Source: a bacterium (GTDB lineage: Bacteria; Patescibacteriota; Minisyncoccia; Phycocordibacterales; GCA-002787175). Taken from it: DNA of 11,848 bases. A model generated the notes under the pieces. The model had not been told where the DNA came from, ran no database searches, and was given only the letters and a program-made list of their open reading frames with translations. Of this stretch, positions 11,748 to 11,848 are shown piece by piece. Position numbers and translations under genes: made by a program. Numbering within the stretch: the first letter of the stretch is position 1; each line of letters starts with the position of its first letter. Where the stretch lies: contig JAUYJM010000072.1 of assembly GCA_030689285.1 (NCBI GenBank), forward strand, positions 1-11,848. The letters run 5' to 3'.

Positions 11748-11789
11748 TTCCTCGTCACCCCAAAGCTTTGCTTTGGGGTGACGAGGAAT
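11747..11789. repeat. Perfect 19-bp stem REP-like hairpin
   Basis: The arm at 11747-11765 (ATTCCTCGTCACCCCAAAG) is the exact inverse of 11771-11789, around a 5-nt loop. There is no T run on either side, so it is not a typical terminator, though it would slow RNA decay or polymerase. It abuts the previous inverted repeat directly. Beyond it, 11790-11848 holds only a GGAAGC/GCTTCC pair (11805-11810 and 11822-11827) and no supported gene. Confidence 0.8.
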
Positions 11790-11848
11790 AGTGGGAAGGG
11801 GTGAGGAAGCGAAAACTTGGAGCTTCCGCAAGACTTATTCAGCTCGAG

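Overview
The window looks like a piece of a Patescibacteria (Candidate Phyla Radiation, probably Parcubacteria-like) chromosome. Supporting signs are compact single-copy genes, mostly SD-less plus-strand genes, a sigma-region-4/HARE-HTH protein, a DUF8128-like membrane protein and many hairpin repeats. TGA is used as a stop (for example at 1711-1713 and 4790-4792), so the code is standard and not the UGA=Gly code of Gracilibacteria. The assignment is inferred from gene style; there is no rRNA in the window to confirm it.

Layout. 1-646: an RRM RNA-binding protein with a long structured leader and a strong terminator. 680-1804: an ECF sigma factor and a small membrane protein (candidate anti-sigma partner) with promoter and terminator. 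1805-2303: gene-free, holding a 161-bp MITE-like element and an AT-rich inverted repeat. 2304-3480: a self-contained unit for a sigma-4/HARE-HTH protein. 3502-5836: a DUF8128-like membrane protein followed closely by mltG. 5906-6080: the second MITE copy with a perfect 7-bp target duplication. 6076-7686: two minus-strand units, an unknown 164-aa protein and a DUF817 membrane protein, divergent from a small ArsR repressor (7761-8021) whose promoter carries a palindromic operator that recurs after the gene. 8146-8645: an unknown 118-aa minus-strand gene with its own strong promoter, SD and terminator. 8639-9775: mnmA (tRNA 2-thiouridylase), interrupted in frame by a palindromic repeat. 9788-11573: three closely spaced genes, a DUF7282-like membrane-anchored protein, an ATP-cone/PD-(D/E)XK nuclease-like protein and a one-domain O6-alkylguanine-DNA alkyltransferase. 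11574-11848: gene-free, with two abutting hairpin repeats.

How the parts fit. Transcription regulators (ECF sigma with membrane partner, sigma-4/HARE, ArsR) dominate the first two thirds. The envelope genes (DUF8128-like and mltG) share a transcript. The last operon joins a nucleotide-sensing module, a nuclease-like fold and alkyl-DNA repair, which suggests a DNA-damage or DNA-quality role; this is inference.

Two translation styles appear side by side. Several genes have a -10-like hexamer placed so that transcription would begin at the start codon (leaderless), while the two unknown minus-strand genes carry clear Shine-Dalgarno sites. The strongest discoveries from sequence alone are the MITE family with target duplications, the in-frame palindromic insertion in mnmA, the arsR gene bracketed by an operator repeat, and the nuclease/alkyltransferase operon.
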